This document shows, piece by piece, positions 16,888 through 25,177 of a stretch of DNA of 64,000 nt (the first letter of the stretch is position 1; every line of letters begins with the position of its first letter). The stretch spans positions 124,001-188,000 of the forward strand of contig NZ_JZJL01000001.1 of the NCBI RefSeq assembly GCF_000971335.1, given 5' to 3'. The position numbers were made by a program, and so were the translations under genes. The notes under the pieces are model-generated. The model did not search any database. It was not told the origin of the DNA and was given only the letters and a program-made list of their open reading frames with translations. The stretch comes from Chromobacterium vaccinii. Its GTDB lineage: Bacteria > Pseudomonadota > Gammaproteobacteria > Burkholderiales > Chromobacteriaceae.

Positions 16888-17808
16888 TCAGTAGCCCTGG
16901 CGCGCCAGCCAGCTGGCTTCCTCGCTGTTGGCGACGGTGTGCACCAGCCAGTCGCGGAAGGCGCGCACCTTGGGCAGCTCGGCCAGCTCGTGCGGATAGA
17001 CCAGATAGTAGGCCCACTCGGTCTCCAGCACGGTGTCGAACGGGATCACCAGCCGGCCGCTGTCCAGGTCCTGGGTGACCATCGACGCCTGGGCCAGCGT
17101 CACGCCCATGCCGGCCACCGCGGCGTGCAGCGCGTATTCCAGCGCGTCGAAGGTGACGCCGCTCTCCGGGTTGACGCCGGACACGCCGGCCAGCGTCAGC
17201 CAGCGCTTCCAGGTGTTCTGGTCGCGCCACGGGTGCAGCAGCGTGTGGTGCCTCAGGTCGTCCGGCACGTGCAGGGGGTGCTTGCCGGCCAGCAGGCTGG
17301 GCGAGCACACCGGGATCAGCTTTTCGCGGCAGATGCACTCCAGCCGGAGATCGGCCGCCGCCTCCGGGCTGGACAGGCCCACCACGGCCAGGTCGTATTC
17401 GGCGCGGTTGAACGGCTTGTTGTGTATCAGCTGGGTCAGCAAGTGCAGCGTGTACTCCGGATGCCGCGCCTGGAAGTCGGCCAGATTGGGCAGCACCCAG
17501 CGCATCGCCGGCGTCGGCGGCATCCGCACCCGCAGATCGCTCTGGCGCAGGCGCAGCGCCTCGCTGGCTTCGTTCAGCAGCTGGAACGCCTCGCGCGCCG
17601 GCTTCACCAGCGCCTCGCCCTCGGCGGTCAGCGCCAGACCGCGCGCCTGGCGGGTGAAAAGCGTGGCGCCGTAATACTCTTCCAAGGTCTGGACGTGGCG
17701 GCTGATCGCGCCCTGAGTAAGGCTGAGCGCGGCGGCGGCGCGGGTGAACGACAGGTGCTCGGCGGCGACGACGAACACGCGCAGGGCATTCAGCGGAGGC
17801 AGCTTCAT
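16888..17808 (-). CDS. LysR-family transcriptional regulator, GcvA-like
   Basis: 306 residues. The N-terminal helix-turn-helix starts MKLPPLNALRVFVVAAEHLS and contains FTRAAAALSLTQGAISRHVQ, the GcvA/AmpR-like pattern. The C-terminal co-inducer domain includes RMPPTPAMRWVLPNLADFQ and EYALHAAVAGMGVTLAQ. The target is unknown: the next gene downstream on the same strand is the unrelated MFS operon, and no metabolic gene is divergent. It could regulate the candidate small RNA upstream. Confidence 0.9.
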   Translation of the reverse strand: MKLPPLNALRVFVVAAEHLSFTRAAAALSLTQGAISRHVQTLEEYYGATLFTRQARGLALTAEGEALVKPAREAFQLLNEASEALRLRQSDLRVRMPPTPAMRWVLPNLADFQARHPEYTLHLLTQLIHNKPFNRAEYDLAVVGLSSPEAAADLRLECICREKLIPVCSPSLLAGKHPLHVPDDLRHHTLLHPWRDQNTWKRWLTLAGVSGVNPESGVTFDALEYALHAAVAGMGVTLAQASMVTQDLDSGRLVIPFDTVLETEWAYYLVYPHELAELPKVRAFRDWLVHTVANSEEASWLARQGY

Positions 17809-17949
17809 GCTGTTACATGCCTTTTCTTCATAGTTTTCATGAGATTAACTGCTTTGTGCAAACCGCCGCCTCCACGTATGCTGGTGAACATTGTCGCGGC
17901 CGGCATCGTCGCGGCGGAAGCAAGCGCCATGCATAGGTCTGAGGTCAGC

Positions 17950-18092
17950 CATGCATAATGGTTGATTCTGGCACAGCTTTCGTCGTTCGGCATCCTTATT
18001 GTCAGACAGGATACCGCCCGCGCTCTCGTATCGATTGATTGTCTGCCAGTCCACGTTGGCATGCACGGGCCCCTCGGGGTCCGATTTTTTTT
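17950..18092 (+). ncRNA. Candidate intergenic small RNA
   Basis: A strong plus-strand terminator (GGGCCCC-TC-GGGGTCC with one G-T pair, then eight T at 18085-18092) ends a stretch where no plus-strand gene exists. The 5' end is not resolved; roughly 100-150 bases upstream are available before the divergent LysR promoter. No known RNA family is recognised. The 5' coordinate is a guess. Confidence 0.35.
18067..18092 (+). terminator. Rho-independent terminator with no upstream coding gene
   Basis: Hairpin GGGCCCC-TC-GGGGTCC followed by GA and eight consecutive T. Confidence 0.65.
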
Positions 18093-18116
18093 GCCTGCCC
18101 CAGGCGCGCGGGCAAG

Positions 18117-18149
18117 AAAAATGCCGCCGGCCGAAACGGCGGGCGGCAT
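18117..18149 (-). terminator. Terminator of the hemCDXY operon
   Basis: On the minus strand, ATGCCGCC-N-GCC pairs with GGC-N-GGCGGCAT around a five-base loop, followed by TTTTTCTT. It lies 29 bases beyond the hemY stop. Confidence 0.85.
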
Positions 18150-18177
18150 CGCGGACGGCGAGCTTGGCCGGCTGCGC

Positions 18178-19386
18178 TCAGCAACCCTGGCTCAGCGCCA
18201 GCTCCAGGCTCTTCTGGTAATGCAGCTGCGAAGCCTCTTCCTTGCCGGTGGCCTCGAACAGCCGCGCCAGCTCGGCGTGCGCGCACAGCGTGGGCTGGAT
18301 CGACACGCTGGCTTCCAGATAGCTCTGCGCCTTGCCCCACAGCTGCTGCGCCTGCGCCAGACGGCCCAGGGCCAGCAGCAGCCAGTGGTCGCGCGGGCGC
18401 AGTTTCAGCCAGTTCTCGGCGTCCTTCAGCAGCGCCAGCCGCTTTTCCACGCTGAGGTGGGCGGCCAGCTGGCCCAGTTCGCGCGCCAGCTCCGGCAGCT
18501 CCATTTCGTCGCTGGACAGCGCGCCGGCCAGCAGCGTGGCGGCGTAGTCGTATTCCTGCAAGCGGATCAGGTGCGACACCACTTGCTGCAGCAGCTGCGG
18601 ATTGCCGCGCTCGGCGTCGGGGATGCGGCGCAGCCAGTCGCGCACTTCGCGCTCGGACAACAGCCCGGACAGCTGCTGCTGGTAGGCGGCCAGCCGGTAG
18701 CGGCGCGCCTGCTCCGGCTCCAGCGCGTCGGCCTTCAGCAGTTTTTCGGTCAGCAGCAGGATGGTTTCCGGCTGCTTCTGCAGCAGGCGCACCTTCAGCT
18801 CCAGCCGCAGCGCGTTGGTCAGGTTGGGCGACAGCGCGCGCGCGCGCTCAATGGCGGCCAGCGCGCCCAGCGCGTCCTTGTCCTCCAGCCTCAGCTCGGC
18901 GTCCAGCATGTGGCGCGCCAGCTGCAGCCGCGCCGGCAGCTGCTCCAGCTGGTTCAAGTATTCGTCGCGCTTGCCGCCGTCGCCGGCGGAGCCGGCCGCG
19001 CGGGCGGCGATCAGCAGCGCCAGCGCGCGGTTCTCGGCCGAGTATTCGTCGGACAGCGATTTGGACGCCTCGCGCTCGGCCTTCTGGAAACGGCCCTCGA
19101 AGAAGGCGATGCCGGCTTCGCGCAGCGCGTGGCGGGCGGCTTTCAGTTTCTTCTGCCGCTGGAAGCGCTGCACCTGGCGCGGCAGGTCCGCGGCCAGCGC
19201 GATCAGCCGCAGCGCGATGTGGGTGACGACGATCAGCGCCACCACCAGCACGATCATCAGATTGAACGACACTTCCATCCGGTAAGGCGGCAGGAACAGG
19301 ATGGCGTAGCCGGTATTCAGGGTGGAGGCCAGCCCCACCAGCACGGCCAATGCGAACAGGCCGGTTATCCACAATGCGAATCTCAC
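18178..19386 (-). CDS. hemY: HemY-type heme-biosynthesis membrane protein
   Basis: 402 residues. Two N-terminal membrane helices (MRFALWITGLFALAVLVGLA, then NLMIVLVVALIVVTHIALRL) are followed by a long TPR-rich region with helix pairs such as ARHALREAGIAFFEGRFQKA. This is the proteobacterial HemY (YhjD-like operon protein), a membrane protein of poorly defined function cotranscribed with hemC and hemD. It is not the Bacillus protoporphyrinogen oxidase of the same name. It starts three bases after hemX. Confidence 0.92.
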   Translation of the reverse strand: MRFALWITGLFALAVLVGLASTLNTGYAILFLPPYRMEVSFNLMIVLVVALIVVTHIALRLIALAADLPRQVQRFQRQKKLKAARHALREAGIAFFEGRFQKAEREASKSLSDEYSAENRALALLIAARAAGSAGDGGKRDEYLNQLEQLPARLQLARHMLDAELRLEDKDALGALAAIERARALSPNLTNALRLELKVRLLQKQPETILLLTEKLLKADALEPEQARRYRLAAYQQQLSGLLSEREVRDWLRRIPDAERGNPQLLQQVVSHLIRLQEYDYAATLLAGALSSDEMELPELARELGQLAAHLSVEKRLALLKDAENWLKLRPRDHWLLLALGRLAQAQQLWGKAQSYLEASVSIQPTLCAHAELARLFEATGKEEASQLHYQKSLELALSQGC

Positions 19387-19389
19387 CGT

Positions 19390-20427
19390 TTACTCCCCGC
19401 TATTGCCTTGGGCGTCGCGCACGGCCTTCAGGCTGGCGCTCATGTCAGGCAGGCTGATGTCCAGGGGCGCGCCTTCCAGCTCGCCCAGCGTCGCCAGCCA
19501 CTGCGAGGAGGCGGCGGCGTCGCGGTCGAAATAACGCTGCACGTAGCTGCGCGCGGCGGCGATGTCGGCGGCGTAGGTCTTGCCGTCGCGCTGCATCAGC
19601 GCCAGGCGCGCGTCCAGCAGGCGCATCTTCAGGTTCTCGCGCAGGAAGAAGGCCTGCTCCGGCGACAGCAGCAGCGCCTCCGGCTTGTCCATGCGGCGGA
19701 TGTGGATCAGCTCGCCCAGGCTGCCGCTGATCTCGGCGGACAGCCGCTCCCACCACGGGGCGTCCGCCGCCGGCTGCGCCGGCTTGCCCGGCTGCGCGCC
19801 GCCCAGGCGATGCGAATCCACCACCAGCGGCAGCGAATCCACGCTCAGCATCAGCCGGTCGATCTTGACGGTCAGGCCGACGGTGTCGAGGTAGGGCAGC
19901 GCCTTCAGTTTTTCCAGATCGGTGGCCACGGCCTTCTTCACCCCGATCAGCTGCGGACGGTCGAACTTGGCCAGCCGCGCGTCCACCATCTCCAGCGCGG
20001 AGACGGCGGCGCTGACGTTGCCGGCCAGCTGCAGCTGCTGGCTGGCGATGGCGAGCGTGTGCTCGATTTCGGACAGCAGCCAGTCGGTGCGGTTCTTGGT
20101 CAGCTCCTGGTACATGCCGTTCAGCGTCGCGTATTGGCCGGCGGCCTCGTTGACGCGCGCCTCCACCAGCGCCAGCTTGCCGTCGGTGGCGCGGGCGGCC
20201 AGCATCGCCTGCTCGGCGATCGCGCGCTGCTCCTTGCCTGCGCCGCTGCCTTCGGCCAGACGGCGCGCCAGTTCCTGGCGCATCGAATCCAGCTGCTGCT
20301 GGGTGGTGTAGAACTGCCAGCCGGCCACGCCCAGGGCGGCGACGGCCAGCCACACGGCGAGGCCGGGGCGCTTGCGGGACGGGCCGGCCTGGGCCGGGAT
20401 GGCTTCGTTGATCTGGGATTCGCTCAT
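19390..20427 (-). CDS. hemX: HemX, membrane-anchored uroporphyrinogen operon protein
   Basis: 345 residues from the ATG at 20427, which overlaps the hemD stop as ATGA. A Pro/Lys-rich cytoplasmic start (about 25 residues) is followed by one helix (GLAVWLAVAALGVAGWQFY), a coiled coil and a helical periplasmic domain with SEIEHTLAIASQQLQLAGNV, the family's most conserved stretch. Function is still unclear; some versions were annotated as uroporphyrin methyltransferase without good evidence. The longer open frame upstream runs inside hemD and is not a real start. Confidence 0.9.
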   Translation of the reverse strand: MSESQINEAIPAQAGPSRKRPGLAVWLAVAALGVAGWQFYTTQQQLDSMRQELARRLAEGSGAGKEQRAIAEQAMLAARATDGKLALVEARVNEAAGQYATLNGMYQELTKNRTDWLLSEIEHTLAIASQQLQLAGNVSAAVSALEMVDARLAKFDRPQLIGVKKAVATDLEKLKALPYLDTVGLTVKIDRLMLSVDSLPLVVDSHRLGGAQPGKPAQPAADAPWWERLSAEISGSLGELIHIRRMDKPEALLLSPEQAFFLRENLKMRLLDARLALMQRDGKTYAADIAAARSYVQRYFDRDAAASSQWLATLGELEGAPLDISLPDMSASLKAVRDAQGNSGE

Positions 20428-21155
20428 GGGTGACGACGGAACCATTCTTTGAGGCCGGCGACCAGTGCGGCATCGTCGGCTCGGGTTGTCACGATGCGTG
20501 TCGCGCCGAAAGCGTCCAGGCGCTCGGCGATACGCGGATGCGGCACGCAGTACAGCAGGCATTGTAGCGTTCCCATCCGGCGCGGGCCAGCCAGTCGGAA
20601 CAATTGCTCTACCATTTCGCCGGAAGTGATGATGACGGCATCGGGCGGAGCGGCGTCGAACGCGGCCCAGTCCGGCGCGCCGTCGACGCGGCGGTAGACC
20701 TCGGCGACCTCCACCCGGGCGCCCCGCGCGGCCAGCGTATCCGCCAGCAGCGCGCGGCCGCCCTCGCCGCGGACGATCAGCCAGCGCTGGCCGGACACAT
20801 CGGCCAGCTCCGGCAGAGCCAGCAGCGTTTCGCTGTCGCTGCCCGCGGCCGGATGCAGCACCGGCTGTCCGGACACATCGGCCAGCCGCTTCGCGCTGGC
20901 CGCGCCGACGCAGGCCAGGCGCTTGCCGGACAGATCCAGGCCCGCCAATGCCGGCCATCCCGCGTCTATCGCGCTGGGGCTGACCCAGAACAGCGCGTCG
21001 GCCTGCGCCGCCTGTCGCGGCAGCGCGGCCAGCGCGGCGGGCAGCGGCTCGATCTCCATCAGCGGCAGATGCTCCGCCTGCCAGCCCTCGGCGCGCAGTT
21101 TCCCGAGCAGGCCGGCGCACTGCGCCAGCGGACGGGCGGCGAGTACGCGTGTCAT
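20424..21155 (-). CDS. hemD: Uroporphyrinogen-III synthase
   Basis: 243 residues, the usual size. The family is poorly conserved, but the two-domain layout is visible: ALFWVSPSAIDAGWPAL in the first half and AVIITSGEMVEQLF in the second. It cyclises hydroxymethylbilane with inversion of ring D. Its ATG follows the hemC stop by seven bases and its stop overlaps hemX, so translation is coupled along the operon. Confidence 0.9.
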   Translation of the reverse strand: MTRVLAARPLAQCAGLLGKLRAEGWQAEHLPLMEIEPLPAALAALPRQAAQADALFWVSPSAIDAGWPALAGLDLSGKRLACVGAASAKRLADVSGQPVLHPAAGSDSETLLALPELADVSGQRWLIVRGEGGRALLADTLAARGARVEVAEVYRRVDGAPDWAAFDAAPPDAVIITSGEMVEQLFRLAGPRRMGTLQCLLYCVPHPRIAERLDAFGATRIVTTRADDAALVAGLKEWFRRHP

Positions 21156-21162
21156 CGCCGGC

Positions 21163-22092
21163 TCAGCGCGGCTCGGCCAGCACCGCGTCTATCAGCGGAC
21201 GGGCGCCGGCGTCGATCAGCTTCTTCGCCACCGCGCGGCCCAGCGCTTCGGCATAGTCTGCCGGCGCGCTGGCGCTGGCGGTCAGCACCACCGAGCCATC
21301 CGGATGGGCGACCAGTCCGCCCAGGGTCAGCGCGCCGTCGGCCAGCGTGGCGAACGCGCCCAGCGGCACCTGGCAGCTGCCGCCCAGCTCCTTGGCCAGC
21401 GCGCGCTCGGCGGCGGTACAGGCGCGGGTGTCCGGGTGGTTCATCGGCGCCAGCAGCGCCAGCAGGTCGGCGCGGCCTTCGCGGATCTCGATGCCCAGCG
21501 CGCCTTGCCCCGCCGCCGGCAGGCTTTCCGACGGCGCGAGCTCGCCCTTGATGCGCTCGGCCAGGCCCAGGCGCTTCAGGCCGGCGGCGGCCAGGATGAT
21601 GGCGTCGAACTCGCCGTCGTCCAGCTTCCTCAGCCGGGTCTGCACATTGCCGCGCAAGGGTTTCACCGCCAGTTGCGGGAAGCGGGCGCGCAGCTGGGCC
21701 TCGCGGCGCAGGCTGGAGGTGCCCACCACGCTGCCGGCCGGCAGCTCGGCCAGGCTGTGGTAGCGGTTGGAGACGAAGGCGTCGCGCGGGTCTTCGCGCT
21801 CGCACACCGCGGCCAGCGCGAAACCGTCCGGCAGCGTCATCGGCACGTCCTTCAGCGAATGCACGGCCAGGTCGGCGCGGCCGTCCAGCAGCGCCTGCTC
21901 CAGCTCCTTGACGAACAGCCCCTTGCCGCCGATCTTGGACAGCGTCTTGTCCAGAATCTGGTCGCCCTGGGTGGTCATGCCCAGGATTTCCACTGCCAGG
22001 TGCGGGTACAGCGCTTGCAGCCGGGCCTGGATGTGCTCGGCCTGCCACATGGCCAGCCGGCTTTCGCGGCTGGCGATGACGATCTTGTCCAT
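21163..22092 (-). CDS. hemC: Porphobilinogen deaminase (hydroxymethylbilane synthase)
   Basis: 309 residues from the ATG at 22092 ([17 protein letters not shown]); a TTG five codons earlier is less likely. Signature stretches are [41 protein letters not shown] and RGNVQTRL. The dipyrromethane-carrying cysteine is in [12 protein letters not shown]. It polymerises four porphobilinogens in the cytoplasm. It is first gene of hemCDXY. Confidence 0.96.
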   Translation of the reverse strand: MDKIVIASRESRLAMWQAEHIQARLQALYPHLAVEILGMTTQGDQILDKTLSKIGGKGLFVKELEQALLDGRADLAVHSLKDVPMTLPDGFALAAVCEREDPRDAFVSNRYHSLAELPAGSVVGTSSLRREAQLRARFPQLAVKPLRGNVQTRLRKLDDGEFDAIILAAAGLKRLGLAERIKGELAPSESLPAAGQGALGIEIREGRADLLALLAPMNHPDTRACTAAERALAKELGGSCQVPLGAFATLADGALTLGGLVAHPDGSVVLTASASAPADYAEALGRAVAKKLIDAGARPLIDAVLAEPR

Positions 22093-22328
22093 GAAACCGG
22101 ATCCCAATAGAGAGGGTGTAATCAGCTCCGGATTCTACCACGCTGCCGTCATGGGCTTGGCCCGGTTGTTGCTGCGACGCAGCAAGATCAAGGCAAGGCG
22201 CGGAAAAATGCCGTAGCGTGTCCACTACGGCGCGGAAGCTGCTTATGATGAATGTTTGCCCGCGGCTGGTGAGGCATGGCCATGGAGGCCGTGGCCATGC
22301 CTGACGAGTCGAACACGGGAACAAGAAT
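22093..22328. other. Divergent hemC/ppc control region with two inverted repeats
   Basis: Holds GCCGTAG-N8-CTACGGC (22210-22231) and AGGCATGGCCA-N9-TGGCCATGCCT (22272-22302). The second hairpin lies 26 bases before the ppc start and would form in its leader RNA. The block from about 22180 looks unlike neighbouring promoter DNA and could be a dispersed intergenic repeat. No gene is seen. Confidence 0.5.
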
Positions 22329-25025
22329 ATGAGCGATCACGACAAGGACCTGCCTCTGCGGGCCGACCTGGCCTGTCTGGACCGGCTGCTGTCGGAAGTG
22401 GTGGGCGAACAGGAGGGCGCGGTGGTGTCCGGCGCGGTGCAGGCGATCGCGCTGCGGCGCGGCGACGAGCGCAGCCATCCGCTGCCGCAATTGGCGCCGG
22501 AGGCGGCCGCCTCGCTGCTGCGCGCCTGCGGCCTGTACGCGCAGCTGTTCAACATCGCCGAAGACCTGCACCACAACCGCCGCCGCCGCGCCCACCAGTT
22601 GGCCGGCTCCGCGCCGCAGCAGGGCAGCCTGCCGCGCGCGCTGCAGCGGCTGCGCCAGGACGGCGTCAGCTTCCACGCGCTGCACCAGTTGCTCAGCCAT
22701 GCCAGAGTGGGCGCCATTCTCACCGCCCACCCGACCGAGGTGCAGCGCCAGAGCGTGCTGGACGGCCACCGCGCGGTGCGCCGCTTCCTATCGCAGCTGA
22801 ACGCGCCGGACCTGACGCCGGAAGAGCGCGAGGAGCTGGAGGCCAAGCTGAAGCGGGCCATCCTGGCCCTGTGGCAGACCTCCGAGATCCGCCACTTCAA
22901 GATGACGGTGCGCGACGAGATCACCAACGGCGTCGCCTACCACCCGCTGGCCTTCTTCGAGGCGCTGCCGGCGCTGTACCGCCGGCTGGAGCGCGAAATC
23001 GGCCAGCTGTGGGGCGAGGAGGCGCGGCTGCCGTCCTTCATCCGCGTCGGCAGCTGGATAGGCGGCGACCGCGACGGCAACCCCAATGTCGACGCCGGCC
23101 TGCTGCGCCACGCGGTGACGCGCCAGGCGCAGCAGGCGTTCGAACATTACCTGCAGGAGCTGAAGAGCCTGTACCGCGAGCTGTCGCTGTCGTCGCGGCT
23201 GGTGGACGCCGGCGCCGAGGTGCTGGCGCTGGCCGAGCAGTCGCCGGACCAGGCGGTCAGCCGCGGCGAGGAACCGTACCGCCGCGCGCTGGCGACGATG
23301 CAGGGCAAGCTGCGCGCCATGGCCCGGCTGCGCGGCGTCGAGCTGGCCTGCCGCTGGGACGAGCGCGCGCCCTACCGCGACCACCGCGAGCTGATCCAGG
23401 ATCTGGCCAGCCTGTCCGCCTCGCTGCGCGCGCACGGCAGCGCGCTGCTGGCCGACGGCCGGCTGTCGCGGCTGATCCGCAGCGTCGACGTGTTCGGCTT
23501 CTTCCTGATGCCGCTGGACCTGCGCCAGCACGCGGCGGTGCATGAAGGCGTGGTGGCCGAGCTGTTCAGCGCCGCCGGCCTGGAGGAATACCGCGCGCTG
23601 GACGAGGCGGCGCGGGTGCGGGTGCTGACCCGCGAGCTGGCGACGCCGCGGCTGCTGTTCTCGCCCTACCTGCGCTACGGCGAGCAGGCGGAAAAAGAGC
23701 TGGCCATCTTCCGCGAGGCGGCGGCGATCCAGCGCGAGTTCGGCGTCGAGGCCATCGGCCAGTGCATCATCTCCAACTGCGCCAGCGTCAGCGACATCCT
23801 GGCGCTGGCCCTGCTGTGCAAGGAAGCCGGCCTGATCCGGCTGGAGGACGGCCAGCCGCGCGCCAACGTCAACCTGGTGCCGCTGTTCGAAACCATCGCC
23901 GACCTGGAAAACAGCGAAACGGTGATGCGCGCGCTGTTCGCGCTGCCGTGGTACAAGCAGCTCTTGGACAGCCGCGAGCGGGTGCAGGAAGTGATGCTCG
24001 GCTATTCCGACAGCAACAAGGACGGCGGCTACCTGACCAGCCAATGGCAGCTATGGCAGGCGGAGACGCGGCTGGTGCGGGTGTTCGCCGACGCCGGAGC
24101 GCGGCTGCAGCTGTTCCACGGCCGCGGCGGCTCAGTCGGCCGCGGCGGCGGCCCGTCGTACGAGGCCATCGTCGCCCAGCCGGCAGGCAGCGTCGCCGGC
24201 CGCATCCGCATCACCGAGCAGGGCGAGGTGATCACCGCCAAGTATTCCGATCCGGCCATCGCCGGCCGCAATCTGGAAGCGCTGGTGGCGGCGACGCTGG
24301 AGGCCAGCCTGGGCAACATCCCGGGCGGCGAGGTGGACACCGCGCTGTTCGACGAGCTGTCGGCCAGCGCCTTCTCCGCCTACCGCGCGCTGGTGGAAAC
24401 GCCGGGCTTCATGCAGTACTTCCTGGAGGCGACGCCGGTGACCGCGATCGCCCGGCTCAACATCGGCAGCCGGCCGGCCTCGCGCAAGAGCCTGTCGTCC
24501 ATCGGCGACCTGCGGGCGATACCGTGGGTGTTCTCGTGGTCGCAGTCGCGGCTGATGCTGCCGGGCTGGTTCGGCGTCGGCTCGGCGGTGGCCGCCTACG
24601 TGCAGAAGCACGGCGACGCCGGCCTGGCCAAGCTGCAGCATCTGTACCGCCACTCGCCGTTCTTCCAGGTGGTGCTGTCCAATATGGAGCAGGTGCTGGC
24701 CAAGGCCGACCTGGGCATCGCCCGCCGCTTCTCCGAGCTGGTGGACGACCGCGAGCTGGCGGCGCGGCTGTTCGGCACGATCGAGGCCGAATGGCGCAAG
24801 ACCCACGACGCCTTCTTCGCCATCACCGGACAGGCCGAGCTGCTGGAAAGCAACCCGACGCTGCGCCGCAGCCTGGAAACGCGGTTGCCCTTCCTCGACG
24901 CGCTGGGCCTGCTGCAGGCCGACTTGCTGGCCAGGCTGCGCGCCGAGCCGGAGGACGAGGAGACGCTGTACGCGATCCACCTGACCATCAACGGCACCTC
25001 GGCCGGCTTGCGCAACACCGGCTGA
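22329..25025 (+). CDS. ppc: Phosphoenolpyruvate carboxylase
   Basis: 898 residues, full length. Catalytic histidine region ILTAHPTEVQRQ near 137, GGDRDGNPNVDA near 240, LGYSDSNKDGGYLTSQW near 558, and the mobile Gly loop FHGRGGSVGRGGGPSYEAI near 598. The C-terminal NTG is the family's conserved ending. It makes oxaloacetate from PEP and bicarbonate to refill the TCA cycle. It is divergent from hemC, an arrangement shared by related Neisseriales. The hairpin in its leader could affect translation. Confidence 0.97.
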   Translation: MSDHDKDLPLRADLACLDRLLSEVVGEQEGAVVSGAVQAIALRRGDERSHPLPQLAPEAAASLLRACGLYAQLFNIAEDLHHNRRRRAHQLAGSAPQQGSLPRALQRLRQDGVSFHALHQLLSHARVGAILTAHPTEVQRQSVLDGHRAVRRFLSQLNAPDLTPEEREELEAKLKRAILALWQTSEIRHFKMTVRDEITNGVAYHPLAFFEALPALYRRLEREIGQLWGEEARLPSFIRVGSWIGGDRDGNPNVDAGLLRHAVTRQAQQAFEHYLQELKSLYRELSLSSRLVDAGAEVLALAEQSPDQAVSRGEEPYRRALATMQGKLRAMARLRGVELACRWDERAPYRDHRELIQDLASLSASLRAHGSALLADGRLSRLIRSVDVFGFFLMPLDLRQHAAVHEGVVAELFSAAGLEEYRALDEAARVRVLTRELATPRLLFSPYLRYGEQAEKELAIFREAAAIQREFGVEAIGQCIISNCASVSDILALALLCKEAGLIRLEDGQPRANVNLVPLFETIADLENSETVMRALFALPWYKQLLDSRERVQEVMLGYSDSNKDGGYLTSQWQLWQAETRLVRVFADAGARLQLFHGRGGSVGRGGGPSYEAIVAQPAGSVAGRIRITEQGEVITAKYSDPAIAGRNLEALVAATLEASLGNIPGGEVDTALFDELSASAFSAYRALVETPGFMQYFLEATPVTAIARLNIGSRPASRKSLSSIGDLRAIPWVFSWSQSRLMLPGWFGVGSAVAAYVQKHGDAGLAKLQHLYRHSPFFQVVLSNMEQVLAKADLGIARRFSELVDDRELAARLFGTIEAEWRKTHDAFFAITGQAELLESNPTLRRSLETRLPFLDALGLLQADLLARLRAEPEDEETLYAIHLTINGTSAGLRNTG

Positions 25026-25096
25026 GAACCGGCCGGCCAAGCATCGGACCTCCTTGCGATTCGCCTGTAGGCCCGAACCGGCTGGCGGTTGCCGAC

Positions 25097-25131
25097 AAAA
25101 AGAACGCGGGGCCGGCAAAGCCGGCTCCGCG
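25097..25131 (-). terminator. Terminator of the aminopeptidase gene
   Basis: CGCGGAGCCGGC-TTT-GCCGGCCCCGCG on the minus strand (one G-A-type mismatch), followed by TTCTTTTT. It lies between the convergent ppc and aminopeptidase genes. Confidence 0.8.
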
Positions 25132-25177
25132 TCGCGGCAACCGCCGCGGCAGGAGCACCGCCGCGGCGAAAACAGAC

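Larger units (their letters stand above)
17809..18177. other. Intergenic region between LysR gene and hemY: two terminators, no protein gene
   Basis: Contains the LysR promoter side (17809-17900, relatively AT-rich), a plus-strand hairpin with a T-run at 18067-18092, and the hem operon terminator at 18117-18149. Short frames here look like chance. The plus-strand terminator has no coding gene in front of it. Confidence 0.6.

Noticed and set aside
17962-20433. 823-residue plus-strand frame opposite hemY and hemX
   Set aside because: Gln/Arg-rich antisense translation without any domain, and hemX/hemY on the other strand are well supported.
19390-21120. HemD-HemX fusion suggested by a long open frame
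   Set aside because: The first part is an alternative frame of hemD. HemX has its own ATG in an ATGA overlap at 20427.
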